The notes under the pieces are model-generated. The model saw only the letters and a list, made by a program, of their open reading frames with translations. It searched no databases and was not told where the DNA came from. Shown here one piece after another: positions 42,534-51,778 of a stretch of 64,000 bases of DNA. Numbering within the stretch: the first letter of the stretch is position 1; the number at the start of each line of letters is the position of its first letter. The DNA is from an uncultured Caryophanales bacterium. Lineage in GTDB: Bacteria; Bacillota_I; Bacilli_A; RFN20; CAG-826. The stretch covers positions 41,218-105,217 of the forward strand of contig CAJJXG010000003.1 in assembly GCA_905197045.1 (NCBI GenBank), in the 5' to 3' direction. Position numbers and translations under genes: made by a program.

Positions 42534-44210
42534 TTAAAAGACCTCCTTTTTTCTAGCCCATCTAAATGGATTAAGTGAAAATTTAACTCCATCTAATTTC
42601 TTTTCAACAAGTTTTAAGGCTCCGCTTGCAATTAAAGTTAAAACAAGATAAACAAGAGCAAGTATGATATAAGCATCTAAAAAAGCAAATGTAGTTGAAG
42701 CAATATTCATCATTCGATAATAAAGTTCAGTAACTGCAATAACATTTAAAACTGAAGAATCTTTAATATTTACGATGAGTTCATTACCAATTGTTGGAAG
42801 AGCATTTTTTAAAGCTTGAGGCAAAATAATTGTCATTGAGGTTCTTGTTGAAGACATACCTAAACTTCTAGCGCCTTCTACTTGACCAATATCGACTCCA
42901 TTTAAGCCGCTTCTTACAATTTCACCCATATAAGCCGCGGTATTTAAAGTAATAACAATTAAACCAGCAATAAACCAGCCATTAAAGAAATTAGCAATTT
43001 CTCCTCCAAATATAATATTTCCCCAGTTTAAACCAATCGCTTGACAACCATATTTAAAGATTAATGCCTGGACCATCATTGGTGTTCCTCTTAAAACGGT
43101 TGAATAAATATTAGCTACTCCTAATGTTCCTCTTTTAACCCATTTAAGCCAAACTTTGTCGCTTTCTTTAACTTTAATATTTTTGCCATAAGCTATAAAG
43201 ATACCTAAAACAAGACCAACTCCAGTTCCAAAAACTGCAAGAATAATTGTGTCAAGAATACCAGCTCCAATTAAATCAGAATTATCTCTAATTAAAGTCC
43301 ACATATTTTGATTAGAAGTTGTTTCTCCACTCTCATCAGCTGAAGCACTTCTTTGAGCAGCTTCTCCCATCATGATTCCACGATCTTCATTACTCAATTT
43401 AGCAAGTGAAGCATTAATTTCTTCTCTTAATTCATCATTGCCTTTTTTAATGCCAATTGAAACCGATAAACCTTCCTTATCAACATCACTTATAAAACTT
43501 TGATCAACATATAAAATTCCTAAATTATTAGGAGCAATATTAACCATTGCTTCACAAACTGGAAGTTCAGCAGGCATTGCAAAAGAAACACCTTGATCAA
43601 CATCCATCGCTGCAAGAGGATAAGTATTTGCTGGGTCATTATGTTGAATAGATGAATTTATTGAAGAAAAATAAGTTTCAATAAGATCATCACCAACAAC
43701 TCCTCTTTGACAAATCAAGCTTTCTCCTTCAAAAAGAGCTAATAAATCTTCATAAGATAAAGGATTTTCTTCCGAATTGCCTTCTGGGATATTTTCTTTT
43801 TGAATAAGAAAAGCAAGATTACTTGTTAAATAAGGATCAGTAAAATCAATTTGCTCTCTTCTTTCAGCTGTTGAACTCATTCCAGCCAAAACCATATTGA
43901 TATTACCAGCATTTAAATCGGTGATAAGACTATCCCAAACAGTTCGTTTAATAATGACTTCTTTACCTAAATCTTCACTTAAGTATTTTGCAATTTGAAT
44001 ATCATAACCATCTGCAAATTCATTTGTACCATCAATTGGTAAAGTGTATTCACTTTCACTTCTTGTAGTCCAGTTAAAAGGTTGATATCCACATTCCATT
44101 CCAATAACTAAACGAGAGTTATCAACAGTTGCTTCTGAGCAACTTGATAAAAACGAAAGACTAAATAAGCTTATAAATAAAGCAAAAAGTCCACAAAACC
44201 TCTTTTTCAT
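42534..44210 (-). CDS. Fused substrate-binding lipoprotein and permease, lysine ABC importer
   Basis: About 558 residues. Lipoprotein signal (MKKRFCGLFALFISLFSLSFLSSC, lipobox Cys about residue 24), a periplasmic-type amino-acid-binding domain (about 30-275: FADGYDIQIAKYL, TDPYLTSNLAFLI, GNINMVLAGMSSTAERREQIDF), then a permease (about 310-555) with the EAA loop VEGARSLGMSSTRTSMTIILP. Such GlnP-like fusions bind substrate on the outside. A longer frame reaching 44261 is possible, but AAGGAGCACAAAAAT directly precedes ATG 44210. Controlled by the lysine riboswitch upstream, so the substrate is lysine. Confidence 0.92.
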   Translation of the reverse strand: MKKRFCGLFALFISLFSLSFLSSCSEATVDNSRLVIGMECGYQPFNWTTRSESEYTLPIDGTNEFADGYDIQIAKYLSEDLGKEVIIKRTVWDSLITDLNAGNINMVLAGMSSTAERREQIDFTDPYLTSNLAFLIQKENIPEGNSEENPLSYEDLLALFEGESLICQRGVVGDDLIETYFSSINSSIQHNDPANTYPLAAMDVDQGVSFAMPAELPVCEAMVNIAPNNLGILYVDQSFISDVDKEGLSVSIGIKKGNDELREEINASLAKLSNEDRGIMMGEAAQRSASADESGETTSNQNMWTLIRDNSDLIGAGILDTIILAVFGTGVGLVLGIFIAYGKNIKVKESDKVWLKWVKRGTLGVANIYSTVLRGTPMMVQALIFKYGCQAIGLNWGNIIFGGEIANFFNGWFIAGLIVITLNTAAYMGEIVRSGLNGVDIGQVEGARSLGMSSTRTSMTIILPQALKNALPTIGNELIVNIKDSSVLNVIAVTELYYRMMNIASTTFAFLDAYIILALVYLVLTLIASGALKLVEKKLDGVKFSLNPFRWARKKEVF

Positions 44211-44231
44211 ATTTTTGTGCTCCTTAAATAA

Positions 44232-44442
44232 AAAAGATTGCATCGCTCGATGCAATCTCAATAATTCAAGTTACACCGATAGCGCCACTAGATAAATTTC
44301 TAGGAGTCTATTGGAATATTCTTCCATAGCCCAATCAACTTCTATGCCTAGAAAGTTGTTTCGGCAGTTATACCTTTCGCTTGTTTCTTAGAATGCCTTC
44401 TCCACAAGTTACTCTTTTAAACTGCGCCTCTATCAATCTTCG
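44232..44442 (-). promoter_or_regulatory. Lysine riboswitch (L box) with attenuator terminator
   Basis: Minus-strand leader GAUAGAGGCGC ... AAAAGAGUAAC ... UGGAGAAGGC ... GAAAGGU ... ACUGCCGAAAC has the lysine-riboswitch core (GAUAGAGGYGC, AGUA, GGAGAA, GCCGAAG-like). It ends in the terminator GATTGCATCG / CGATGCAATC followed by TTTTTT (44229-44258), 20 bases before the gene's ribosome binding site. When lysine binds, transcription would stop. Confidence 0.9.
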
Positions 44443-44448
44443 GCTATT

Positions 44449-44476
44449 AGTGTAAACTAAAACCTCTTTCTGTCAA
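44449..44476 (-). promoter_or_regulatory. Promoter of the riboswitch transcript
   Basis: TTGACA (44471-44476 on the minus strand), 16-base spacer, TACACT (44449-44454). Transcription would begin near 44442, at the 5' end of the riboswitch. Confidence 0.7.
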
Positions 44477-44622
44477 TACTTAAATTTACATTTTTTTGAA
44501 AAATTCGGAAAATTTTACATTTCGTTTACATTTTTTACGACTTTTATCGTATTTTTTTGGGTTTATACTAATTTTTGTTAATTATCACAATATTAAAATT
44601 TCTTAATTTAAGCCATTTTTAA

Positions 44623-44650
44623 TTGACGAAAATTAATTTGTTTTTACAAT
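44623..44650 (+). promoter_or_regulatory. Putative promoter of the lipoprotein island
   Basis: TTGACG (44623-44628), 16-base spacer, TACAAT (44645-44650), about 75 bases upstream of the first lipoprotein's signal sequence. Confidence 0.5.
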
Positions 44651-44710
44651 TAAATTGTTTTTAAGACCGAATTTTTCATTCGTCGTGAAGAAAAATGAAG
44701 GTAAATTTAG

Positions 44711-44743
44711 GGAGGATTTTTACCATGAAAAAAAAGATGGCTC
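44711..44743 (+). other. Ribosome binding site, ATG and poly-A tract in a different frame from the lipoprotein
   Basis: GGAGG (44711-44715) and ATG (44725) are followed by a run of eight A. From this ATG the frame gives MKKKMAHGNEFFSPF and stops after 27 codons; one A fewer would give MKKRWLMGTSFLALSLLVGC, joining the lipoprotein frame. So the natural signal sequence is out of frame by one base. Confidence 0.85.
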
Positions 44744-46762
44744 ATGGGAACGAGTTTTTTAGCCCTTTCCCTTTTAGTTGGTTGTGGGGAACCAACTGTT
44801 CCAGATAATACTGATCCAATTACGGATGACACGGAGCAAAACGGAGATAATAATGAAGATGATACACCTTCTACTCCAGTTGAAGAAACTTATTCAATAA
44901 CTATAGGAGAAACTAATGGTGTAGTGCTTGAATTAGATAAATACTCCGCAAAACCTGGAGATAAAGTAACAATTACAGTTCTTTCTGTTCCAGACGAAAA
45001 AATAATTAAAGGAATTTCGACAAACGTTAAAGGTGTCGATGTTTTATCATCTTCTTCTACAGAGTATTATTTCTTAATGGGTAAAGCAGATGTTACATTA
45101 ACAGTTTCAATCGCTGATGCTCCTAAAGATACTTACTCTTTAACAATTGAAAATGAAGTTAACGCTGAAATTGTTACCTTAATGGATTCTCAGCAAAATG
45201 AAATATTGCCTGAAGCAAATAATGTATATCAATTAGCTCCTAATGAATCTTATACTTTAAGACTTAAATCTACTATTCTTATTTCAGTACGATTAAATGG
45301 TAAAGCCATAACTTCTCAAGAAGGCTATTATATGTTTGCAATGCCTGCAAAAGATTCAACACTTACAATTAGTGAACTTCAAGCTCACTCCTTGACTTTA
45401 GATTATGATAAGGCTGCTCTTAGTGGAATCTTTGTAATGAATAGTAATAATGATTATAAAGAAGTCCAATTAAACGCTATAGAAGAAGGTACTTCAATCC
45501 ATGTTGAAATAACATTAAATGTTGGCTATGAAATGACAGGTGCTTTTTTAAATGAAGAACCACTTGAAACACATGGCAATTCTATTGATTTTACCTTTCC
45601 TTATGAAGATTCAGTTTTAAAAATTGAAACTGAACAATATGACGTTGACGGAGGTTTAGTAACTTTTGAAGCTGAGGAAGGCGCCAAAATTGAAATTGGT
45701 CAAGGAGTAAATAATGACAATTCTTTAGTCAGTATTTCTCAATATAATCCTTTATCAACAATCTTTAAAACAGGAACAAAATTATATTTAAAAGCTTACA
45801 TTATGGATAATTGGAAGAGTGTTTGTGAACTTGACGAAGTTACAGTAAACGGCTCACCAGTTACACTTGATGAACATGGAATCGCTGAATTTACTGTTGC
45901 AGATGGCGGAACAAAAATTGTCGCAACAACTAAAAATATTGAATACGATTTACTCTATACTCCTACAGGAAAAGAAACATGTACATTCTTTGATGAAAAT
46001 AATTTAGAAATTACAAAAGCGGTTCGTAATCAAAAAGTTAAAGCAGTTTTCTATCCAAATAACGCCAATTTAGCTCTTTATTCTGTTAAAGAAAATGGCG
46101 AAATTGGTGATGGAACTATTGAAGGAAATACATATACTTTTACCTTCACTCATTCTTCTAGCTTAACTTTAACAGCTGAATGGGCTGACATAACCAAAAC
46201 ATATAACATCTCATATTCAACTACACCGGCTTCGCTTAAAGATTTAGCCGATGTTAAATTCTATGATTGGAAAAATTTAAGAGTTTCAATTACGAGAGCT
46301 AATCCTTTAGATACAGTTTATATGGAAGTAGGAACTTTAGAAGATTATGTCTTCGATGGTGCGACATTAGATGGAAAAGAGCTCGAAAAAGTAACATCAG
46401 ATGGCAAAGATTACTATGCATTTAAAATGCCTAATAAAGATGCTAATTTAGAACTTGTTTTCTCAGAAGATTCTGGAACACATGATATTACATTTGATGA
46501 TTCTAATGTTGGTGATCGCTATATAGAAGTTAGTGTCTATGATTCTTCCCTAACTTGGATAGGTGCAAAAATCGCCCGTGATGTTCCTACTGGTGAAACA
46601 ATTTATATTGATATTTGGGTGCAAGGCGGAGCAACATTTAAACTTTTTGCAAATGGCACTGAAGTTACTGAAAGAGCAACTATATCACCAGATGGTTCGC
46701 CTTTGAATACATATAAATACGTAATGCCTAATGAGGATGTTACTTTTACCTTTGAATTTTAA
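44744..46762 (+). CDS. Lipoprotein with repeated beta domains, start frameshifted by a poly-A tract
   Basis: 672 residues from ATG 44744; the true start is probably ATG 44725, in another frame (see the poly-A note). The lipobox is LLVG-C (C14 here). The body contains about seven repeats of roughly 75 residues that end in MPxKDxxLxI (for example MPAKDSTLTI, MPNKDANLEL, MPNEDVTFTF), the divergent-InlB/Flg_new type of bacterial repeat. Extracellular, likely adhesive or structural. First of five surface lipoproteins in a row; no enzymatic motif. As the sequence stands, only the short internal start could be used, and it has no ribosome binding site. Confidence 0.65.
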   Translation: MGTSFLALSLLVGCGEPTVPDNTDPITDDTEQNGDNNEDDTPSTPVEETYSITIGETNGVVLELDKYSAKPGDKVTITVLSVPDEKIIKGISTNVKGVDVLSSSSTEYYFLMGKADVTLTVSIADAPKDTYSLTIENEVNAEIVTLMDSQQNEILPEANNVYQLAPNESYTLRLKSTILISVRLNGKAITSQEGYYMFAMPAKDSTLTISELQAHSLTLDYDKAALSGIFVMNSNNDYKEVQLNAIEEGTSIHVEITLNVGYEMTGAFLNEEPLETHGNSIDFTFPYEDSVLKIETEQYDVDGGLVTFEAEEGAKIEIGQGVNNDNSLVSISQYNPLSTIFKTGTKLYLKAYIMDNWKSVCELDEVTVNGSPVTLDEHGIAEFTVADGGTKIVATTKNIEYDLLYTPTGKETCTFFDENNLEITKAVRNQKVKAVFYPNNANLALYSVKENGEIGDGTIEGNTYTFTFTHSSSLTLTAEWADITKTYNISYSTTPASLKDLADVKFYDWKNLRVSITRANPLDTVYMEVGTLEDYVFDGATLDGKELEKVTSDGKDYYAFKMPNKDANLELVFSEDSGTHDITFDDSNVGDRYIEVSVYDSSLTWIGAKIARDVPTGETIYIDIWVQGGATFKLFANGTEVTERATISPDGSPLNTYKYVMPNEDVTFTFEF

Positions 46763-46805
46763 AAATAAGTAAGATTTGCAGGCTTTTTGATAGAAAGGAC
46801 ATAAT

Positions 46806-48311
46806 ATGAAAAGAAAATATATATCATTATTGGCGCTAAGTTTGGTTGCAGTTACAACAAGTTGCAACCAAACTCCATCTACTCCAGAGGATGATTCAAA
46901 TAATACTGAAACTCCTATTACGCCAATTTCAATTAATAATGTACTTACTGAATTAAGAAAAGGATTTAGAACAACTGGCACATTTGAAATTACAGAAAGC
47001 TATTTTACCGATAACAATTATCAAGTTCCTGATGAAAAACTTGAAAGCAAAACTACTACTTATAAATTTGATTTAACTTATCAAGATAGTGAAGATTATA
47101 CAGGATTAGATAGAAGATATTATGAAGTAATGACTGATACTAATGGTAAAAGTTATGATGGTTATTTGATGGGTGAAAATGCCTATAATCTTGATGGCTA
47201 TGCTGCTTTAAAATATCTAGATTATAACAATACTTTAAAAACAGATTTAGCTGTTGATCAAAACGGTGATTTAATTCCTTATGGAACAAATAATTTAATT
47301 AACCCATTTAGATTAATTCAACGAAATGATCTTACTCAAACTAAAGATGGCTTTGTTTTAACAAATGAGAAAACAAACATTATCTTTGATGGATTATTTT
47401 CACTTCTTGATGGCTATCAAGATAACATAAGTTATGATACTCGCGTATTTGACTTTACCGAATCAACTTTAAATGGGGCAAGTTTTGTTTCACGTAACAT
47501 TGATTCAAAAATCAGCACCACTGTTCCAACTGAAGGCGAACCATATCATCAAACATATGTTCGTTATAACTATAAAGTTGATATGGAGTTTAATGAAATT
47601 GGAACTGCTAATGCCTCTGATTTAATGAAAGTTGAAAGCGAAAAAGAAGAGAATGCCCCTCTTAAAAAAGCGATAGAAAATATGAGAACAAAAGACAAGT
47701 TAACAATGACTCGTCGAATTGTTCCTTATATTGATGGCGAATATGTTGGAGAAGATACTTACCTAACAATTTATCAACTTGGTGGCCAAGTAGGAGGAGG
47801 AATCTATTCTCAAGCCTATACCTTACCACCAGATCAAGCATATCAAACACCTCAAAAACCTACTGCTAGCGATTTCTTTTTAAGAATTAATACCGCTTCT
47901 GCTCCTATGAGAATCTATACCGTCAACGAAACAACCGGAGTATTTTCAAGAGGCGGTTATTCAAATCTTGATAATCGCTTCTATTATGAAGACGCTTGCT
48001 TAAATTTTAATTATCTTAACGCTAACATTTTCACTTTAAATGAAGATGGTTCATATTCACCAAATGATGATAACCTTCCATATATAGTTCGTGATTTATT
48101 CATGTCAACTTTTGATACTTTTACTCCTATTGATAGTGGTTATGTAACCGATGTAAAAGTGTATGTAAATGAAGATGAAACTTGTATTGATCGAATTGAT
48201 GTTAATTATGAAGACCATGTTGGCTATTCAGGCTTATTTGAAATTACGTTCACTGATTTAGGAGCTTCAAAGACTCCATTTGATATTGTTATTGCAAATG
48301 AAGGAGAATAA
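46806..48311 (+). CDS. Lipoprotein, unknown (paralogue family of the island)
   Basis: 501 residues, lipoprotein signal MKRKYISLLALSLVAVTTSC (C20). Not recognised. The extracellular part has two similar beta-rich halves, each opening with a helix and strand pair (LTELRKGFRTTGTFEITES; AIENMRTKDKLTMTRRI). The same layout occurs in the lipoproteins at 48317 and 51779, so they look like paralogues. GAAAGGACATAAT precedes the ATG. Same-strand run with 44744 and 48317. Confidence 0.65.
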   Translation: MKRKYISLLALSLVAVTTSCNQTPSTPEDDSNNTETPITPISINNVLTELRKGFRTTGTFEITESYFTDNNYQVPDEKLESKTTTYKFDLTYQDSEDYTGLDRRYYEVMTDTNGKSYDGYLMGENAYNLDGYAALKYLDYNNTLKTDLAVDQNGDLIPYGTNNLINPFRLIQRNDLTQTKDGFVLTNEKTNIIFDGLFSLLDGYQDNISYDTRVFDFTESTLNGASFVSRNIDSKISTTVPTEGEPYHQTYVRYNYKVDMEFNEIGTANASDLMKVESEKEENAPLKKAIENMRTKDKLTMTRRIVPYIDGEYVGEDTYLTIYQLGGQVGGGIYSQAYTLPPDQAYQTPQKPTASDFFLRINTASAPMRIYTVNETTGVFSRGGYSNLDNRFYYEDACLNFNYLNANIFTLNEDGSYSPNDDNLPYIVRDLFMSTFDTFTPIDSGYVTDVKVYVNEDETCIDRIDVNYEDHVGYSGLFEITFTDLGASKTPFDIVIANEGE

Positions 48312-48316
48312 CACTT

Positions 48317-49855
48317 ATGAAAAAAAGTTTATTATTAGTTTCTTTAATGGCCCTTCTTGGCTTAGCTGCTTGTTCCACAACTCCTGAAACAAACGATGAT
48401 GATAAAAATAATCCTAGCGATGAAACACCAAGTGAAGTAAGCGAAGTTGAAAATTTTGAAGACCCTGTTTTAAAAGACAATATGGAAAAACTTTTAATTG
48501 GTTTTTCAATGCAAGGCAACATCACACAATCTCGTTATGAATATAATGAGGACGCTTTTGGTAATTATCTTATTGAAGGCGAACCACTTGAAACAAATCT
48601 TTACCATTCTAACTTTGCTTATAATGGCGGAGAAGAAAAAGCATTTTATAAATATTCTTATCGTGAAGTTGAAGGTGTCACTATTACTGCTGAAGGTCCT
48701 TATACCTATTTTGAAGATGAAAATGGTTATGCTTATGAAGAAGTTATCGACTATACAAACGTTGTAAGAAGAAATTATAATTCTTCAATGGCTTCCACAA
48801 ATGGCGGTTTAACTTTTGGCGATAATGGTTTTAACAATGTTTTTGGCTTATTGATTGAAGATGATTTTACTCTTGATGAATCAGTTAATGCTTTTACAAA
48901 ATATGATTTAAATTTAGATAAAGCTGGACTTATTGCTAGTACTCTTTTATATTCCTTAAATTCAGGGGCAACCGCTTTACCAACAGAAGCTTATATTCGT
49001 GCAGATAATGGAGTTTTTACGCAGTTTAATATTGAATTAAGCCCTGTTTCTTCTTTAGATAGCATTACTGGAGATTCTAGTTTAATTACTAATTCAATCA
49101 CCTTTTCTTTCTCTAATTTAGGAACAAAACCTATTAGTCATCTTGTTGCTTATGAAGAAAATGAAGACTCTAAAAAAGTTAGCGATGCATTTAAAAAATT
49201 AGAGGATACTTCTTTCACTTTAAAAGTAAATGATTCTTATAAAACCGAAAATCAAATTGAAGGTACTTTCGGAGAAGGCGAAGAAGAGAAACACTATTAT
49301 TTCACTGGTAAAGAAATCTACTATCACAAGGTTCAAGAAGGCGAAACAACTTCTTTTAATAAGGATCGTGATTTCTATTTAGCTCCTAAAGGAGATAGTG
49401 AAACAACTGGCGATATGCATTTATATCCATATGCTTATGATGCTACTACTGACTCTTTTACTATTAGAGAAGGCGGTCTTCAATATGAAGATGGAACTTA
49501 TGGCTATGCTCAAGGATTTTGCGGGGATTATCTTTATGAAGACTATCTTCCTATAATTAGCGATGTTTCAGGAACTTTCTTTGAATATGATGAAGCAAGT
49601 AATAGCTATGTTTCAAAAGAAGATCAAGTTAGCTCATTAAATGATTGCTTCCTTTTAAGATACCCTCCATTTTACTCTGAAAGACAAGATTCTATTTATG
49701 AATATCGAATTAAACTAGATGATAATGGTAGTCTTTCATCAATTAGCGCTCGTTATGTTTTTAACGAATCATTGGATGGAATGATTTATACTGGCACATA
49801 CACTCTTGATTTTAGTAATGTTGGCTCAACCACTTTAGAAGGACTAATTGCTTAA
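48317..49855 (+). CDS. Lipoprotein, unknown (paralogue of 46806 and 51779)
   Basis: 512 residues. Signal MKKSLLLVSLMALLGLAAC (C19; a textbook lipobox LAAC). Acidic N-terminal linker, then two halves that begin MEKLLIGFSMQGNITQSRYEY and DAFKKLEDTSFTLKVNDSYK, the same modules as in its neighbours. AAGGAG precedes the ATG by 9 bases, 5 bases after the preceding stop. Function unknown. Confidence 0.65.
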   Translation: MKKSLLLVSLMALLGLAACSTTPETNDDDKNNPSDETPSEVSEVENFEDPVLKDNMEKLLIGFSMQGNITQSRYEYNEDAFGNYLIEGEPLETNLYHSNFAYNGGEEKAFYKYSYREVEGVTITAEGPYTYFEDENGYAYEEVIDYTNVVRRNYNSSMASTNGGLTFGDNGFNNVFGLLIEDDFTLDESVNAFTKYDLNLDKAGLIASTLLYSLNSGATALPTEAYIRADNGVFTQFNIELSPVSSLDSITGDSSLITNSITFSFSNLGTKPISHLVAYEENEDSKKVSDAFKKLEDTSFTLKVNDSYKTENQIEGTFGEGEEEKHYYFTGKEIYYHKVQEGETTSFNKDRDFYLAPKGDSETTGDMHLYPYAYDATTDSFTIREGGLQYEDGTYGYAQGFCGDYLYEDYLPIISDVSGTFFEYDEASNSYVSKEDQVSSLNDCFLLRYPPFYSERQDSIYEYRIKLDDNGSLSSISARYVFNESLDGMIYTGTYTLDFSNVGSTTLEGLIA

Positions 49856-49857
49856 TT

Positions 49858-51615
49858 ATGAAAAAAAGGTTTATTTTATTAGCCCTTCTTTCATCTTCAT
49901 TCCTTCTTTCTTCTTGTTCTATTTCAGAAAGTGTTACCCCTCCTGATCCAGACAACAGTCAAAACGAAGAGATTATAGAACTTTCTTTTGAAATCAATAT
50001 TGTTGGAAAAGGCAATGTGAGAGCATTTTTAAATGGTGCTGAAATCACTTCTTCTAATTTTAGCGACAAAGTTAAAGAAGGTGATACGATCACTGTTGAT
50101 ATAAAAGCTGAAACTGGTTATGTCTTTGAAAGTGCAAAATTAAACGATACTAATCTTACAAAAAGTGGGAATTATTATACTTTTGTTGTTCAAAAAGGGA
50201 AAAACATATTAAATGTAACTTTTAAAGAAGTAACTACTAACCAATCTGATTTTACTTATGAAGTAATTAATAATAATGAGGTTGCAATTACTTCATTTAA
50301 AAGCACTTCGGAAGTTATTCCTAATCCTTTAATTATTCCTGATGAAGTTTTAGTTGATGGAAAAACATATAAAGTAAGCGAAATTAGAGCTTCAGTATTT
50401 TTAAATCAAGATATTGAAGGAATAAAACTTGGCGCAAATATAAAAAAGATCGATGATGAAGCTTTTAATGGTTTAAGATCTTTAAAAGAATTTTTAGTTG
50501 ATGAAAATAATCTTTCTTTTACTTCTCTTGATGGAATTTTATATAGCAAAGATGAAACAACTTTAATAAAAATGCCAATTGCTTATAAAGAAAGGGATAT
50601 TGTAATAAAAGAAGGCACTCAAAATATTCAAAACTATGCTTTTAATGATTGCTTAAACACAGAAAGTGTAACTTTACCAGAAGGATTAATTTCAATTGGA
50701 GATTATGCTTTTACTGATTCATCAAAGCTAGCTAGCATTAACTTTCCATCAACTTTAAAGTCGATTGGAGATTATGCTTTTAGAAATATTCACTCTTTAA
50801 AAGAGATAAATTTAAATGAAGGTTTAGAAAAGCTTGGAGATGGATCTTTTTATCAAACTTCTTTAGAAAAAGCTTCTTTTCCTTCTACTTTAAAAGAAAT
50901 CCCTTTATATTCCTTCTATTTTTGTAGAAATTTAAAAACGGTTTCTTTTAAAGAAGGTTTAGAAAGTATTGGTGAACAAGCTTTTATCTCTACTTCAATC
51001 ACAAGCTTAGATTTACCTAATTCACTCAAAACTATCTCACAAAGTGCTTTTGAACTTTGCTCTTCTTTAGAAAGTGTTAAGTTTAATGAAGGCTTAGAAA
51101 CTATTGAAAGTTTTGCTTTTTCTAGAGCTAATAACATTAATTTAATTTCTCTTCCTTCAACTTTAAAAAATATTGGTTATAATCCTTTTTCTGGAATTGC
51201 TCGACTTGGTTATACAGATAATTTTAAAGTCTCAAGCAACAATCCATATTTTGAAATAATTGATAACGTTTTATTTACTAAAGGCGAAAATAAAAAGCTA
51301 CTTTCTTATCCTTTTGGAAAAGAAGAGACTGAATATCATGTTCCTAGTGGTACTACTTATTTATATGTCGATTCTTTTGCTTATCAAAATAATCTTTTAA
51401 CTATTTATCTACCTACTTCTATTAAAGACATAAATTCGGCTTTTAGAGTTATGTATTCTGAATTAAGTGATAAACCAAGTTTAACTGTCCATTATAAAGG
51501 AACAATTGAAGAATTTAAAAAGATTAATCTTCATGGTGAACTTGGAAGTTGGCACGAAGAAACTGAAATCACTAATAATGAAATTATTTGTAGTGATGGA
51601 ACTTTAAGACTTTAA
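49858..51615 (+). CDS. BspA-like leucine-rich-repeat lipoprotein
   Basis: 585 residues. Signal MKKRFILLALLSSSFLLSSC (C20). After an N-terminal bacterial repeat domain (about 35-120, KGNVRAFLNGAEITSSNFSDKVKEGDTITVDIKA) come LRR_5 (BspA/TpLRR) repeats of about 22 residues from about 175 to 480 (SVTLPEGLISIGDYAFTDSS; SINFPSTLKSIGDYAFRNI; EINLNEGLEKLGDGSF). These repeats usually mediate binding to host or bacterial surfaces. Starts 2 bases after the preceding stop, so same operon; followed by a terminator. Confidence 0.85.
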   Translation: MKKRFILLALLSSSFLLSSCSISESVTPPDPDNSQNEEIIELSFEINIVGKGNVRAFLNGAEITSSNFSDKVKEGDTITVDIKAETGYVFESAKLNDTNLTKSGNYYTFVVQKGKNILNVTFKEVTTNQSDFTYEVINNNEVAITSFKSTSEVIPNPLIIPDEVLVDGKTYKVSEIRASVFLNQDIEGIKLGANIKKIDDEAFNGLRSLKEFLVDENNLSFTSLDGILYSKDETTLIKMPIAYKERDIVIKEGTQNIQNYAFNDCLNTESVTLPEGLISIGDYAFTDSSKLASINFPSTLKSIGDYAFRNIHSLKEINLNEGLEKLGDGSFYQTSLEKASFPSTLKEIPLYSFYFCRNLKTVSFKEGLESIGEQAFISTSITSLDLPNSLKTISQSAFELCSSLESVKFNEGLETIESFAFSRANNINLISLPSTLKNIGYNPFSGIARLGYTDNFKVSSNNPYFEIIDNVLFTKGENKKLLSYPFGKEETEYHVPSGTTYLYVDSFAYQNNLLTIYLPTSIKDINSAFRVMYSELSDKPSLTVHYKGTIEEFKKINLHGELGSWHEETEITNNEIICSDGTLRL

Positions 51616-51621
51616 TACATT

Positions 51622-51660
51622 AATGACCTTAAGAATTTACGTGCTTAAGGTCATTTTCTT
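51622..51660 (+). terminator. Terminator of the lipoprotein operon
   Basis: AATGACCTTAAG and CTTAAGGTCATT form a 12-bp perfect stem over a 10-base loop, followed by TTCTTATTTTT. Confidence 0.85.
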
Positions 51661-51679
51661 ATTTTTAATTAATTTTTAG

Positions 51680-51724
51680 AAAAAAAGATGCTTCAAGACT
51701 AGTCTTTGGTGCTAGTCTTGAAGC
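51680..51724 (-). terminator. Terminator of the convergent lipoprotein gene
   Basis: GCTTCAAGACTAG and CTAGTCTTGAAGC form a 13-bp perfect stem; the minus strand then has TTTTTTTCT. Lies 55 bases after the stop at 51779. Confidence 0.85.
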
Positions 51725-51778
51725 TTATATAGGAAAATATACGAGATCTGCAAGGTTTTTAGAGAAATTATTCGCTTT

